A DNA stretch of 43,186 bases from Halorubrum persicum (GCF_002727125.1 NZ_NHOA01000016.1:1-43186); one strand, 5' to 3'. Positions 27,039 to 36,107 are shown, counted from the first letter of the stretch. Notes: a model not told the origin generated them from the sequence alone. Numbers and translations are program-made.

Positions 27039-28013
27039 TCACTCCGGGGTAACGATCTGGTTTTCGAGGCCGTCGTACCTGTCCGTCTCTTCGATAGTCC
27101 TGACGTTGCGGGCGAGGATATCGGCCCGGCGTTCGTAGTACTTCGGCGTGTATCCAGCCATGTGAGGCGTAATGAGGGCATTTTCAAGATTCCAAAGTGG
27201 ATGGGCCTCCGGCAACGGTTCGGGATCGGTCACATCGAGGGCGGCGCCGCGAATGCCGCCGCTCCCACGGAGAGCCCTCACCAGTGCGTCGGTGTCCACG
27301 ACCCTACCACGGGCCACATTAATCAACACTGACTCTGGCTGCAGGCTGGTCAGTTCCGTGTCTCCGATCAGCCCGCGGGTCGATTCGGTGAGCGGACACG
27401 CGAGAACGAGGTAGTCCGTTTGCGCGAGCGCGGGTTCGAAATCCATAGAGTCGAACCCGACGACTGTGTCCGTCGGTCCCCCTTTCTCGGGACTGTATCG
27501 AACTCCGATGGTGTCGACCCCAAAGCCGTCGAGTCGCTCGATTACTGCCCGTCCGATCGCTCCGAGACCGACGACAGTCACGGTAGACCCTTGTAACTCG
27601 TTGACTTGGAAGTGGCGCCACTCGCGTTGTTGCTGGCGCCGCCACCCCTCGTGGAGACCACGCGCGAACGTGAGTATCCACCCAATAGTCTGTTCGGCCA
27701 TGTTCGGTCCGTGAACGCCGGAGGCATTTGTGAAGGCGACGCCTGCCTCCCGAAGTTTGTCCAGAGGGACGTGGTCATAACCGGCCGAAAGGCCCGCAAA
27801 GAGGCGGAGATTCTCGGCCCGGTCGATCAATTCAGCGTCGATGGCTCGGTCGGTCGTGATCCAGGCGTCGGGAATTTGCTCTAATTCATCCCTGCGCGAC
27901 TCTGCCACCGAGACATCGTACTCGGGGAGTCGCTCGCGAATGGCGTCCGCATAGTCCTGAACAGGCATTCCGTGGACTCCCTGTCGAAGGGCGAGTATCG
28001 TCTTTGCTGTCAT
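27039..28013 (-). CDS. D-2-hydroxyacid dehydrogenase family protein
   Basis: NAD(P)-dependent oxidoreductase of 324 residues. The Rossmann motif GLGAIG is at residues 149-154. The catalytic residues are Arg235 (NVARGRVVD), Glu265 (VTDPEPLPE) and His284 (ITPHMAGY). It would interconvert a 2-keto acid and a D-2-hydroxy acid, for example glyoxylate/glycolate or a keto-deoxy sugar acid. The substrate cannot be read from sequence. It lies 70 bp before the end of the glucarate dehydratase-like gene on the same strand, so it probably belongs to that unit. It may dispose of keto-acid by-products of the pathway. Start ATG 28013. Confidence 0.85.
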   Translation of the reverse strand: MTAKTILALRQGVHGMPVQDYADAIRERLPEYDVSVAESRRDELEQIPDAWITTDRAIDAELIDRAENLRLFAGLSAGYDHVPLDKLREAGVAFTNASGVHGPNMAEQTIGWILTFARGLHEGWRRQQQREWRHFQVNELQGSTVTVVGLGAIGRAVIERLDGFGVDTIGVRYSPEKGGPTDTVVGFDSMDFEPALAQTDYLVLACPLTESTRGLIGDTELTSLQPESVLINVARGRVVDTDALVRALRGSGGIRGAALDVTDPEPLPEAHPLWNLENALITPHMAGYTPKYYERRADILARNVRTIEETDRYDGLENQIVTPE

Positions 28014-28083
28014 CGTATCATGTCCTCATGTTCGCGTAGCGGTGCACTCTTATTAGATTCAGGGATCAAAAACATGTTCACAA

Positions 28084-29313
28084 TTACCATATCGGTTTGT
28101 TGGGCAGCCATTGTTCGGTCGATACCTCAGACATGGCATCGGCGTACTCAGAGGCCATCGATCCGACCGTCGAGTAACCGAGGGTCTCGGAGTTCTCGTA
28201 GCGCTCGTTCATCCGCTCAAGCTCGTCTTCGTCTAGTTCGACTCCGAGGCCGGGGTCATCCGGTACAGCAACGTGCCCGTCTTCGAACTCGATTGGAGCG
28301 TCCTCAATAACATCCTCCGACATGTACGGATAGTGGGTGTCACAGGTGTAGCGGACCGTCGGCATCGCTGCCGCGACGTGTGTCATAGCTGCCATGCTGA
28401 CGCCGAGGTGGGAGTTCGAATGCATTCCGACGCCCAAATCGAACGTGTTGGCGACGCAATCGAGTTCCAGATTTCCGGTGAGGCCGCCCCAGTAATGGTG
28501 ATCGCTCAGGATCACGTCGACGGCATCCGATTCGATGGCTGGGGCGATATCGTCGAATTCGGTAACGAACATGTTGGTCGCGATGGGGTAGTCGATGTTG
28601 CGTTTAAGCCGCGAATGGGCGTGTAGAGATGGAACTGGGTCCTCTAGCCACTGCACCCGGAGGGGCATCTCTCGGAGTTCCCGTGCGAGGCGGGTCGCGG
28701 TCTCGACGCTCCAAGCACCGTTTGGGTCTATCCTGAGCGGCGTCTCCTGTCCAAATTCCTCGGCAAGCAAGCGGAGAGTCTCTAGTTCGGAGTCGGGTTT
28801 GAGGACACCGGCCTTTAGTTTGAGCACCCGGAAGCCGTGTTTATCGACGAATTCACGTGCCATATCGACCATAGCCTCCGAACTCATTACCTCTTGTGGC
28901 GCGATAGCTGCTGACTCGGGGTCAGAGTCGGCGTATTTATAGAATAAATACCCAGTGTACTCGACGCTGTCCCGGATCTTCCCCCCCAGCAGCGAATGGA
29001 CGGGTTGCCCGGTGAGCTTGCCAAGCAGATCGTATATCGCCGTCTCAATAGCGCCAAACACCATCTCGTCTTGGAGTTGCAACCGGAGTGGTCGAGTTTC
29101 ATACGGATTCATCCCCACGACCAGCGACCGCGCGTCCTCAAGCCCTTCGATAACTTCGGAATCACCGTAAGTCTCAGCGACGCCTTGCGTGCCGTCGGCC
29201 GCCGTGACCACGACAATAGTTCTCGCCGCAAGTTCGCTGTGTGCACCCCACGAGTTACGAAGCGGCGGTTCACGATGTGCTACTGGAACGACATCAACGT
29301 CGGCGATTCGCAT
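28084..29313 (-). CDS. glucarate dehydratase-like enolase-superfamily enzyme
   Basis: MR/MLE-type enzyme of 409 residues with the glucarate dehydratase signature. The order is Lys165-x-Lys167 (VLKLKAG), Asp196 (RIDPNGAW), Glu224 (WLEDPV), Asn247 in ATNMF as third metal ligand instead of Glu, Asp271 in SDHHYWGG, and His298 in GMHSNSHLG. The Asn ligand and the final motif are diagnostic of GlucD-type enzymes, which make 5-keto-4-deoxyglucarate from D-glucarate. The N-terminal lid differs from E. coli GudD, so a related aldarate or aldonate is possible. The TATA-like ATTATAC at 29336-29342 (minus strand) is 23-29 bp before ATG 29313. It is the natural partner of the DapA-family enzyme read divergently at 29673. 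Confidence 0.8.
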   Translation of the reverse strand: MRIADVDVVPVAHREPPLRNSWGAHSELAARTIVVVTAADGTQGVAETYGDSEVIEGLEDARSLVVGMNPYETRPLRLQLQDEMVFGAIETAIYDLLGKLTGQPVHSLLGGKIRDSVEYTGYLFYKYADSDPESAAIAPQEVMSSEAMVDMAREFVDKHGFRVLKLKAGVLKPDSELETLRLLAEEFGQETPLRIDPNGAWSVETATRLARELREMPLRVQWLEDPVPSLHAHSRLKRNIDYPIATNMFVTEFDDIAPAIESDAVDVILSDHHYWGGLTGNLELDCVANTFDLGVGMHSNSHLGVSMAAMTHVAAAMPTVRYTCDTHYPYMSEDVIEDAPIEFEDGHVAVPDDPGLGVELDEDELERMNERYENSETLGYSTVGSMASEYADAMSEVSTEQWLPNKPIW

Positions 29314-29672
29314 GAGACTAGATTGAAGTAGAGTTGTATAATGATTGGGGTGGCACTAGTTAAGATCGGGCGTGCGTGAACCTCAGTGTGAAAGTTACTC
29401 GGATTGAGCTCTATAAATGACAATCTACCCCGACACAGACAAACCAAGGCAGCGAAGATCACCGAATAGTTGGTTGGTTGCTTAACTTAATGCTAATAGA
29501 TCTGAATATTGCTAACTGAGCTAAGTAGACGTGATGAATTTGGAGAGTGAAAATCTGATAGTCGGGTGCTCGTGCAGGATAGCAAATACTGGATTAACTC
29601 AAATCGTCACGTATTGGATGACTACTCTTCTTAGTCGGTGGATTTATTTTTGTACCACTATAGATTCCATTC
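29314..29672. promoter_or_regulatory. divergent promoter region between the two pathway genes
   Basis: No gene. It holds ATTATAC at 29336-29342 for the leftward gene. For the rightward gene it holds TTTATTTT at 29643-29650 and directly before it the dyad GACTA-n7-TAGTC at 29620-29636. All other sequence is unassigned. Confidence 0.5.
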
Positions 29673-30626
29673 ATGGTATTGTCAACCAATAAGGTGCAGG
29701 AGCACCTTCGAGGTGTAGCGGCCGGTCTCCTGTCGCCTTTCGATGACGACCTCGAAGTAGAGTACGACAAAATCGGAGCGAATGCGAAGAGTCTCTACAG
29801 TGATGGAATCAGAACCTTTCTTGCAACTGCAAACATCAGCGAATACCACTCCCTCTCACAGGAGGAACGAATCTCAGTTGCTGAATCGGCGATCACGAAT
29901 CTTCCGGAAGATGCCTGCGTGCTCACTGGCGTTGGGGGCAGCACTTCGAACGCTCAAGAACTTATTCGTGGGTATGAATCAGTTGGAGCTGATGCGATGA
30001 TGATTATGCCCCCAGATCATACGTACTTGCATGAGCAGGGCCTTCTGCGATACTACGAGAAACTTGATGCGATTACTGACCGCCCTCTTGTTCCATATGT
30101 ACGTGGTTTCGACCCATCTGTAGAATATCTCAAACAACTCACACAAATTGACGGAGTAGCTGGCATCAAATATGCTCTGAAAGACCCTGTCAAGCTCGGT
30201 CATGCAGTAGATGCTGGTAATGACGATGTTGTCTGGGTGGATGGCCTGGCCGAACCGTTCGCGATTTCATTCTGGGCAGAAGGTGCCGAGGGATTCTCTG
30301 CTGGCGTCAGCAACTTTCGTCCTGAGGTCGGTCTAGAACTGTTCGATGCTCTCTCCGCGGGTAAATGGGAGCGAGCAAGAAAAATACGGAATGCCTGCCT
30401 TCCGTTCCAGAACTTCCGAGATGAGATTGGCAAAAATAATGAGATAGAAGGAGCAATTAGCGTCCCAGCAGTGAAAAAAGGCCTAGACCTATCCGGACTC
30501 CACGGTGGTCAGGTTCGCGAACCAATTCGGCCACTTTCTGCGGCTGATGAAGATCGAGCAGAAAAACTGTACAATCAGCTTGAGAAAGATATTGGACGCC
30601 TCAAAATCACCGGTGCGGTTCAGTGA
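29673..30626 (+). CDS. DapA-family keto-deoxy sugar acid dehydratase/aldolase (KDG dehydratase type)
   Basis: Class I aldolase fold protein of 317 residues. The Schiff-base lysine is Lys166 in GVAGIKYALK and Tyr142 in PYVRG takes the place of the conserved active-site Tyr. The family includes 5-keto-4-deoxyglucarate dehydratase and 2-keto-3-deoxy-L-arabinonate dehydratase, which both give 2-oxoglutarate semialdehyde, and simple aldolases that release pyruvate. Dehydratase activity is favoured because a semialdehyde dehydrogenase gene lies 4 kb downstream. ATG 29673 follows a TATA box (29643-29650) by 23-30 bp, so the transcript is leaderless. It can receive product from either the glucarate-like or arabinonate-type dehydratase. 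The exact substrate is not determined by sequence. Confidence 0.8.
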   Translation: MVLSTNKVQEHLRGVAAGLLSPFDDDLEVEYDKIGANAKSLYSDGIRTFLATANISEYHSLSQEERISVAESAITNLPEDACVLTGVGGSTSNAQELIRGYESVGADAMMIMPPDHTYLHEQGLLRYYEKLDAITDRPLVPYVRGFDPSVEYLKQLTQIDGVAGIKYALKDPVKLGHAVDAGNDDVVWVDGLAEPFAISFWAEGAEGFSAGVSNFRPEVGLELFDALSAGKWERARKIRNACLPFQNFRDEIGKNNEIEGAISVPAVKKGLDLSGLHGGQVREPIRPLSAADEDRAEKLYNQLEKDIGRLKITGAVQ

Positions 30627-30743
30627 GGACAATTCCCACCTACAAAATTGAAGCTAGAGTAGCTTCGATTTGGTTGCCACAGTAGATCAACTGATTGGGA
30701 ATTTTGTCGAAATAAATCCGAACGATTGCCAATATGAGTTTAC

Positions 30744-31517
30744 TTAGGAGAATTTTGTATTGAGCTCAATAATATTTGCAGCTCGCTGGACAGCCTCTGC
30801 CAGTTCGCCGTGGAGTCGTTCGTCGGTAACTCGGCTTGAAGGACCTGTGATGCTAATTGCCCCAAGTACCGTTTCACCGTCTCGAACCGGGGTTGCAATA
30901 CACCGAAGTCCATTTATATTCTCTTCATCATCTATCGCGTAACCGTTCTCTTCGATTCGGTTGAGTTCCTCGTGTAATTCAGTAGGGGATGTGATTGTCT
31001 CGCTTGTTTTGGCCTCGAATTCCATCGATTGAATGATCTCTTCAGTCCGGTCTTCGGGTAAGTATGTGAGGATCGCCTTCCCAAGCGATGTAGAGTACAT
31101 CGGCTGTCGCATACCGACTTGCGAAACTGTTTCGACAGACTGCTCGCCCATCGCTTTATGCAGGTATGAGACTTTTCCATATTCTTCGATACCAAACTGT
31201 ACAATTTCGCCGGTTTCATCGACCAGTTCGTCTACTTGGCTCTTTATCACATCGTAATTCCCAACCTGATTTTTGACGTTCTCCGCCATACTAAGAATTT
31301 GGAGACTCAGGCGATACCCAGCGTCTTTTTTGACGATCAGCTTTCGGTCTTCCAAGGTTCGAAGATGGCTGTGAATAGTGCTTTTAGAGTGATCAAGGTT
31401 TCTCGCGAGATCTGTGACACCACTCTGCCCTTCCTCCTGTAGTACATCGATAATATTGAGAGCGATCTCGACTGATTGTATTCGTCGGCCGCCGTCGGTC
31501 TTGTGTGTGTTTGCCAT
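30744..31517 (-). CDS. second IclR-family transcriptional regulator
   Basis: Protein of 257 residues. The winged HTH covers residues about 10-65 (RRIQSVEIALNIIDVL, GVTDLARNLDHSKSTIHSHLRTL). The effector domain includes STSLGKAILTYLPEDR and RCIATPVRDGETVLGAISITGPSSRV. ATG 31517 is preceded by a TATA box at 31542-31549 (minus strand) and a perfect 17-bp inverted repeat at 31551-31567. The longer reading from a TTG at 31538 would overlap no promoter feature and was not used. The gene is divergent from the dehydratase gene at 31996 across 478 bp. Autoregulation through the dyad is likely. Confidence 0.9.
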   Translation of the reverse strand: MANTHKTDGGRRIQSVEIALNIIDVLQEEGQSGVTDLARNLDHSKSTIHSHLRTLEDRKLIVKKDAGYRLSLQILSMAENVKNQVGNYDVIKSQVDELVDETGEIVQFGIEEYGKVSYLHKAMGEQSVETVSQVGMRQPMYSTSLGKAILTYLPEDRTEEIIQSMEFEAKTSETITSPTELHEELNRIEENGYAIDDEENINGLRCIATPVRDGETVLGAISITGPSSRVTDERLHGELAEAVQRAANIIELNTKFS

Positions 31518-31541
31518 ATAGAATTGATTAAAGACCAACCG

Positions 31542-31567
31542 TATAAAATTGTTCCCGTCTTGGGAAC
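31542..31567 (-). promoter_or_regulatory. IclR gene TATA box with 17-bp perfect dyad
   Basis: ATTTTATA on the minus strand (31542-31549) is directly followed upstream by GTTCCC-GTCTT-GGGAAC at 31551-31567. The dyad would sit over the factor-B element and is the strongest candidate operator in the window. Confidence 0.55.
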
Positions 31568-31957
31568 CTTTAACGTTGGATTTGTATGTCTCATGATTAT
31601 ATTGATACTCGTATTGTCGATCGCTACCGAAATGAGAGGTGATATTGGTCTGAGATAAGCCAAGAATACTCTCCTACTCATTACTGTTCTGTTCTCGGGA
31701 ATCTTCCTTAAACACTGTAATTAGCCTAGAGTAGTTCTATAACTGCATTCTATCAATCATCATATAAATATTTATATATAATAATTTCTAGGATTACATC
31801 AGTATGACTGTAATGACTACCGTGACACGTATTACAACTCTACACTTGTAATGGATCGGTAGAGGGGAATCTGACATTAGTGTTTTAAATTTCAGCTGGT
31901 AATGTGGCTACCGTGCTCGTTTGAATCAGCACAGGTGATAAGTAATGATAGAAATTT
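31568..31957. other. A/T-rich spacer between the second IclR gene and the 31996 dehydratase
   Basis: No gene supported. The segment from about 31730 to 31800 is strongly A/T rich (TATAAATATTTATATATA). No repeats beyond those listed were noticed. Confidence 0.4.
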
Positions 31958-31975
31958 AACCAAATGGTTATATAC
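31958..31975 (+). promoter_or_regulatory. promoter and small dyad before the 31996 dehydratase
   Basis: AACCA-AA-TGGTT at 31958-31969 touches TTATATAC (31968-31975), whose centre is 24 bp before ATG 31996. The arrangement of dyad directly upstream of a TATA box repeats that of other genes in the locus, although the dyad sequence is different. Confidence 0.5.
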
Positions 31976-31995
31976 CTTCGAACATCCGTCCGAGT

Positions 31996-33243
31996 ATGCA
32001 CATTACCGAGATACAGGCGTTCGCGCTCTCATCGCCTATTGATCCGCCACAGGAACGTCACTTCCACGGAGGAACTCGTCGTCTACTGAAACGAGATGTT
32101 GTACTTGTAGTTGTGGAAACTGCCAGTGGACTACGGGGTGCAGCCACCGCAGGTGCAACTAGTTCGTCGATGCGAGAGTATTTTGAGGGCGACTCTCAGG
32201 GAACGTTTGCTGATGTTCTGGAAAATGAAGTCGCTGATGCGTTGGAGGGGGCAGTGGTCGAGGATATTATCGATGCCCATGAATTAATTGAGGAGACAAG
32301 CTTATCAGATCGGTTGATTACAAAGGCTATCTCATCAATTAACGTGGCCCTCTACGATATTCGGGGGAAGGAACTAGGAACTCCCGTCTACGAACTTCTC
32401 CATGATCAATATGAGGACCCGCCAGAGCCGACGACAGAACTGCCACTCTATGCCAGTTCCGGGATGTACATGGATCCGGAAGGTTTCGCTGAGCAAGCGT
32501 GTCTTGTTGAGGAAGCGGGCTTTTTCGGTTATAAATATCGACCTGGGATCGGACCTGATGCGGATCGACAAACGATTGATCTCGTTTCTGATGCGCTCAA
32601 TAAAACGGAGATGATGCTTGACTCTCATACATGGTGGAAATTAGAAGACAGTTACGAGGAGGACACAGTTGATGCCATCGTCACATACGCCCATGAGAAC
32701 GGGGCCTATTGGGTCGAAGAACCGGTTGCACCTGATAACTACAGTGGGTACACGCGGTTAGCTGAAACCGGTGCGGCTTTGGCCGGGGGAGAAAGCGAAC
32801 AATCCCCAGAGGGATTGCTTTCGCTTGGGAAGACTGGTGCTGTTGACTTTCTTCAAGGAGATGTTCGTCATCACCGGGGCTTTACCGGCTGTCAGAGGGC
32901 GGTTGAATTCTGTAGAGGGCGAGATATCAAATTTGTTCCACATAACTTCGGTACGTGGTTAGGCCTACTCGCAAACGCTCATCTCGTTGCGGCTGCTCCT
33001 GAAGTCAGCCTTGTAGAGTACCCAATCTTCGAAAATGACCCACTTGTGGACGCCTCTGGCGACCCCGGGATGTATCAATTCGATCTCGCATTCGATCTGG
33101 TGAAGGGCCAGCCGTCGATGCAAAACGGCCAACTCACTGTTCCTGATGACCCTGGACTTGGAGTCGAAATCGATCTGGACGTTGTTGAGGAATATCCCTT
33201 TATCGAAGGTCCATGGACTGAATTTCATTACAACAGACAATAG
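31996..33243 (+). CDS. enolase-superfamily sugar-acid dehydratase with a Lys-x-Arg motif
   Basis: MR/MLE-type enzyme of 415 residues. The motif usually Lys-x-Lys is Lys180-x-Arg182 (FGYKYRPG). Metal ligands are Asp209, which is followed by His211 (MLDSHTWW), Glu241 (WVEEPV) and Glu266 (AGGES). The second-shell pair is Asp289 (QGDVRHHRG) and His316 (FVPHNFG). The Asp-x-His motif is also found in galactonate, gluconate and mannonate dehydratases, in which the His protonates the leaving group. The substrate is therefore probably an aldonate with different C2/C3 stereochemistry from that of the glucarate-type enzyme. It starts 25-30 bp after a TATA box (leaderless). The C-terminal tail DDPGLGVEID matches the other two. 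Confidence 0.8.
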   Translation: MHITEIQAFALSSPIDPPQERHFHGGTRRLLKRDVVLVVVETASGLRGAATAGATSSSMREYFEGDSQGTFADVLENEVADALEGAVVEDIIDAHELIEETSLSDRLITKAISSINVALYDIRGKELGTPVYELLHDQYEDPPEPTTELPLYASSGMYMDPEGFAEQACLVEEAGFFGYKYRPGIGPDADRQTIDLVSDALNKTEMMLDSHTWWKLEDSYEEDTVDAIVTYAHENGAYWVEEPVAPDNYSGYTRLAETGAALAGGESEQSPEGLLSLGKTGAVDFLQGDVRHHRGFTGCQRAVEFCRGRDIKFVPHNFGTWLGLLANAHLVAAAPEVSLVEYPIFENDPLVDASGDPGMYQFDLAFDLVKGQPSMQNGQLTVPDDPGLGVEIDLDVVEEYPFIEGPWTEFHYNRQ

Positions 33244-33393
33244 TCACTGACACCTCTGCGTTCACTCTCTCAATCAGGGTGGAAGATAGAAGTCTTAGAG
33301 GAAATGAATATATCTCCGCAAGGTGTGTAGAAATCCCACCTGCATTATTCAGTTCTAATAGGTAGGACAGATAGAGGAGGGATTATCTCTCAA

Positions 33394-34470
33394 TTAGTTT
33401 AGTTCATACTCACCGACTTTCCGCTGACGGGACGTCCGAACAGTATCAATAACGCCACGAAGATATCCGACTGTAAAACCGCGTGCACGGTGTTGCCAAT
33501 CATCATCTCCTTGCATTTTCGGCACATGGTCCGGAATGACCGGGCCATCATATCCGACATCATGAAGAGCCCTGATTACAGTAGTAGTTTCGAAGTTCCC
33601 CATGTCGACAAAGGTTTCATGAAATGTTGGGACCGTTCCAATTACATCTCGGAAGTGGATAAAGACAATTTCATCGCGCTCGCCAAACCGTCGGATTACC
33701 TCCGGGATATCTTCGCCCATTTGAGAGAAACACCCCAGACAGAGCTTCAATCCATGGTTATCGCTCGGAACGAGATCCATGGCTTTCTCGAAATTTTCGA
33801 TGTTACGGAACAGTCTCGGGATTCCGCCAAGCGACTCTAATCCGGGTGGATCAGCGGGATGTAGTGCAAGATCTACGCTTGCTTCCTCTGCGACCGGAAG
33901 TGTCTCTTCAAGGAACCGTTGATAGTACTGCCAGAACTCCTCTTCCGTATACTCTCGATTGATACCGGGTGGGAGCTCATCCGGATTGTCGAGCTCATCA
34001 TAATCGAAAGCCGTAGCTTCGGCGCCACCGCGCGTCTGCACAGGGTTGGTTCGCATCGGAACTACACTCCGAGGATTCCACTGATAGCCCAATATCGGAA
34101 TATCAGCCTCTCCAAGATTCCTGATTAGAGTCTTGACCTGTTCAATCGCCTCAGTTGCGCCGTCCCGGTCGAACATAATATCGCCGTACATCGAATACGG
34201 CAACGATTGGATACCCGCAAACGAGAGTCCCGCATCCTCAATATGGCTTCTCGCAGCTTCGAGTTCCGACACGGACGGAATCTGATTTGGACCCACTGCA
34301 ATAGTATCCGTCCCGTCACGATCGTTGAATTCGTCTGGTTCTTCTTCGGTGTCAGCATGGTCTACGAAGATGTCTGTCGCACCTAGTTGTTTGATGTACC
34401 GCAGTCTAGATTTTGCAAGTGATCGGGTTCGAACGCCTACTCGAACACTAGAATTGTTATTTTGACACAC
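33394..34470 (-). CDS. mannonate dehydratase-like protein (UxuA family)
   Basis: TIM-barrel protein of 358 residues. Family segments are HPADPP near residue 205, LCLGCFSQMGEDIPEVI with a metal-binding Cys, FIHFRDV with a metal-binding His, FHETFVDMGNFET, and PDHVPKM. UxuA converts D-mannonate to 2-keto-3-deoxygluconate, in the isomerase route for glucuronate and fructuronate. Some segments differ from bacterial UxuA (for example DMGNFET for the usual DGSVDM), so another aldonate is possible. The start is GTG 34470; the TATA-like TAATTTAG at 34494-34501 (minus strand) is 24-31 bp away, as in a leaderless start. It faces the dehydrogenase gene at 34659 and shares an intergenic region with it. 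Confidence 0.75.
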   Translation of the reverse strand: MCQNNNSSVRVGVRTRSLAKSRLRYIKQLGATDIFVDHADTEEEPDEFNDRDGTDTIAVGPNQIPSVSELEAARSHIEDAGLSFAGIQSLPYSMYGDIMFDRDGATEAIEQVKTLIRNLGEADIPILGYQWNPRSVVPMRTNPVQTRGGAEATAFDYDELDNPDELPPGINREYTEEEFWQYYQRFLEETLPVAEEASVDLALHPADPPGLESLGGIPRLFRNIENFEKAMDLVPSDNHGLKLCLGCFSQMGEDIPEVIRRFGERDEIVFIHFRDVIGTVPTFHETFVDMGNFETTTVIRALHDVGYDGPVIPDHVPKMQGDDDWQHRARGFTVGYLRGVIDTVRTSRQRKVGEYELN

Positions 34471-34493
34471 ACTATCGTGGATCTGTTCTACCT

Positions 34494-34528
34494 ACTAAAT
34501 TATTTCGAACGATTGCCCGTTCAGCAAT
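34494..34528 (-). promoter_or_regulatory. promoter and 17-bp dyad of the mannonate dehydratase-like gene
   Basis: The minus-strand TATA-like TAATTTAG is at 34494-34501. Upstream of it ATTGC-CCGTTCA-GCAAT (34512-34528) is a perfect 5-bp-arm dyad with a total of 17 bp. The 12-mer CGAACGATTGCC that overlaps it (34507-34518) recurs at about 30719, next to the end of the second IclR gene. Confidence 0.45.
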
Positions 34529-34658
34529 TCGATAAGTTGGTGTTCTAGATTAACGGAACTGGTATCCGAGAGTCATCAGTTAGAGCTCTCCCCCGGAAAG
34601 TCAGGTAACAGATGATGAAACCGTAAGAATGGTATAGGAGGATAAAGACCATGTTCAT

Positions 34659-36107
34659 ATGCCGGTTAGTAAGCAAAACTACGTTAACGGAGAGTGGGTC
34701 TCCTCAGACACAGGTGAGACCTTTGATGTCAAGAATCCTGCAAATCCCAGCGAGACAGTCGCGAAATACCAGCAGTCCAGCCGCGACGACGCGGCCGACG
34801 CCGTTGCCGCATCTGTTGCCGCTCAGGATGAGTGGGCGAATACGCCCGGTCCGGAGCGTGGCCGAATCCTCCACCAGGCGGGGACGACCCTTGCCGGGCG
34901 AAAAGACGAACTCACCACCATTCTCGTCGAGGAGGAGGGGAAGGCGCGCCCAGAGGCAGCCGGCGAGGTGCAGCGCGCCATCGACATCTTCCACTACTTC
35001 GCGGGGAAGGCGTCTGACCTTGGGGGCACCGTGAAAGGTGCCAGCGGTCGAGACACAACGCTCTACACACGCAAGGAACCGGTCGGTGTCGCGGCGCTGA
35101 TCACCCCATGGAACTACCCCATCGCCATCCCGGCGTGGAAGCTTGCGCCTGCGCTTGCAGCGGGTAATTCGGCAGTTATCAAGCCAGCCAGCGCTGCTCC
35201 GGGCGTCGTCCTCGCAATCACAGAGGCGTTAGACGAAGCCGGGCTCCCGGACGGCGTGTTCAACGTCGTGACCGGTCCCGGAAGCTCGGTGGGCAACGAG
35301 TTCATCACGAGCGAGGGGACCGATGTGGTTTCCTTCACCGGCAGCGGGCAGGTCGGCGAGATGGTCTACGATCAGGCCACGGACGCCGGCAAGCGGGTCC
35401 AGACCGAGATGGGCGGCAAGAACCCCACGCTGGTCACCGACTCGGCTGACCCCGCGAAAGCCGCCGAGATTGTCGCAACCGGCGGCTTCGGGACTACCGG
35501 GCAGTCATGTACTGCGTGTTCCCGTGCCGTCGTTCACGAGGACGTATACGATGAGTTCGTCGATGAACTCGTCGACGCGGCCGAGGCTATTGACATCGGA
35601 CCGGGGCTCGACCACGAGATGGGCCCGCAGGTCAGCGCCAACGAACTGGAGTCGACGCTGGAGTACATCGATATCGCTCGCGACGAGGGCGCGACGGTTG
35701 CGGCGGGCGGCGGGAAGCCTACCGGTGAGGCGGTTGAGACCGGCCACTTCGTCGAACCGACCGTCCTGACCGATGTTGATAACGACGACACGATCGCGTG
35801 CGAGGAGGTCTTCGGCCCGGTCGTCGCCGTCATCAAGGTCAGCGACTTCGACGAGGGGCTCCACGTCGCCAACGACGTCGAGTACGGACTCTCGGCCAGC
35901 GTCGTCACCGACGACCACACCGAGGCCAAGCAGTTCATCGACAAGGCCGAGGCCGGTGTCGTGAAGGTTAACGAGAAGACAACCGGATTGGAGCTTCACG
36001 TTCCCTTCGGTGGGTTCAAGCGCTCCTCCTCAGAAACGTGGCGCGAGCAAGGCGACGAGGGTTTGGAGTTCTATACCATCGAAAAGACAGTCTACGACAA
36101 CTACTAA
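34659..36107 (+). CDS. 2-oxoglutarate semialdehyde dehydrogenase-like aldehyde dehydrogenase
   Basis: NAD(P)-dependent aldehyde dehydrogenase of 482 residues. Asn152 (TPWNYP), Glu250 (QTEMGGKNP) and the catalytic Cys284 (GQSCTAC) are present, with the nucleotide loop FTGSGQVG at 226-233. Length and segments suit the class that oxidises 2-oxoglutarate semialdehyde to 2-oxoglutarate, which ends the Weimberg and oxidative uronate routes. Succinate semialdehyde or other aldehydes remain possible, so the assignment rests on the neighbouring DapA-family enzyme and dehydratases. Codon use is GC rich, in contrast to the adjacent A/T-rich genes. A GGAGG at about 34635 is 18 bp before ATG 34659, too far for a standard ribosome site. 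Confidence 0.85.
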   Translation: MPVSKQNYVNGEWVSSDTGETFDVKNPANPSETVAKYQQSSRDDAADAVAASVAAQDEWANTPGPERGRILHQAGTTLAGRKDELTTILVEEEGKARPEAAGEVQRAIDIFHYFAGKASDLGGTVKGASGRDTTLYTRKEPVGVAALITPWNYPIAIPAWKLAPALAAGNSAVIKPASAAPGVVLAITEALDEAGLPDGVFNVVTGPGSSVGNEFITSEGTDVVSFTGSGQVGEMVYDQATDAGKRVQTEMGGKNPTLVTDSADPAKAAEIVATGGFGTTGQSCTACSRAVVHEDVYDEFVDELVDAAEAIDIGPGLDHEMGPQVSANELESTLEYIDIARDEGATVAAGGGKPTGEAVETGHFVEPTVLTDVDNDDTIACEEVFGPVVAVIKVSDFDEGLHVANDVEYGLSASVVTDDHTEAKQFIDKAEAGVVKVNEKTTGLELHVPFGGFKRSSSETWREQGDEGLEFYTIEKTVYDNY

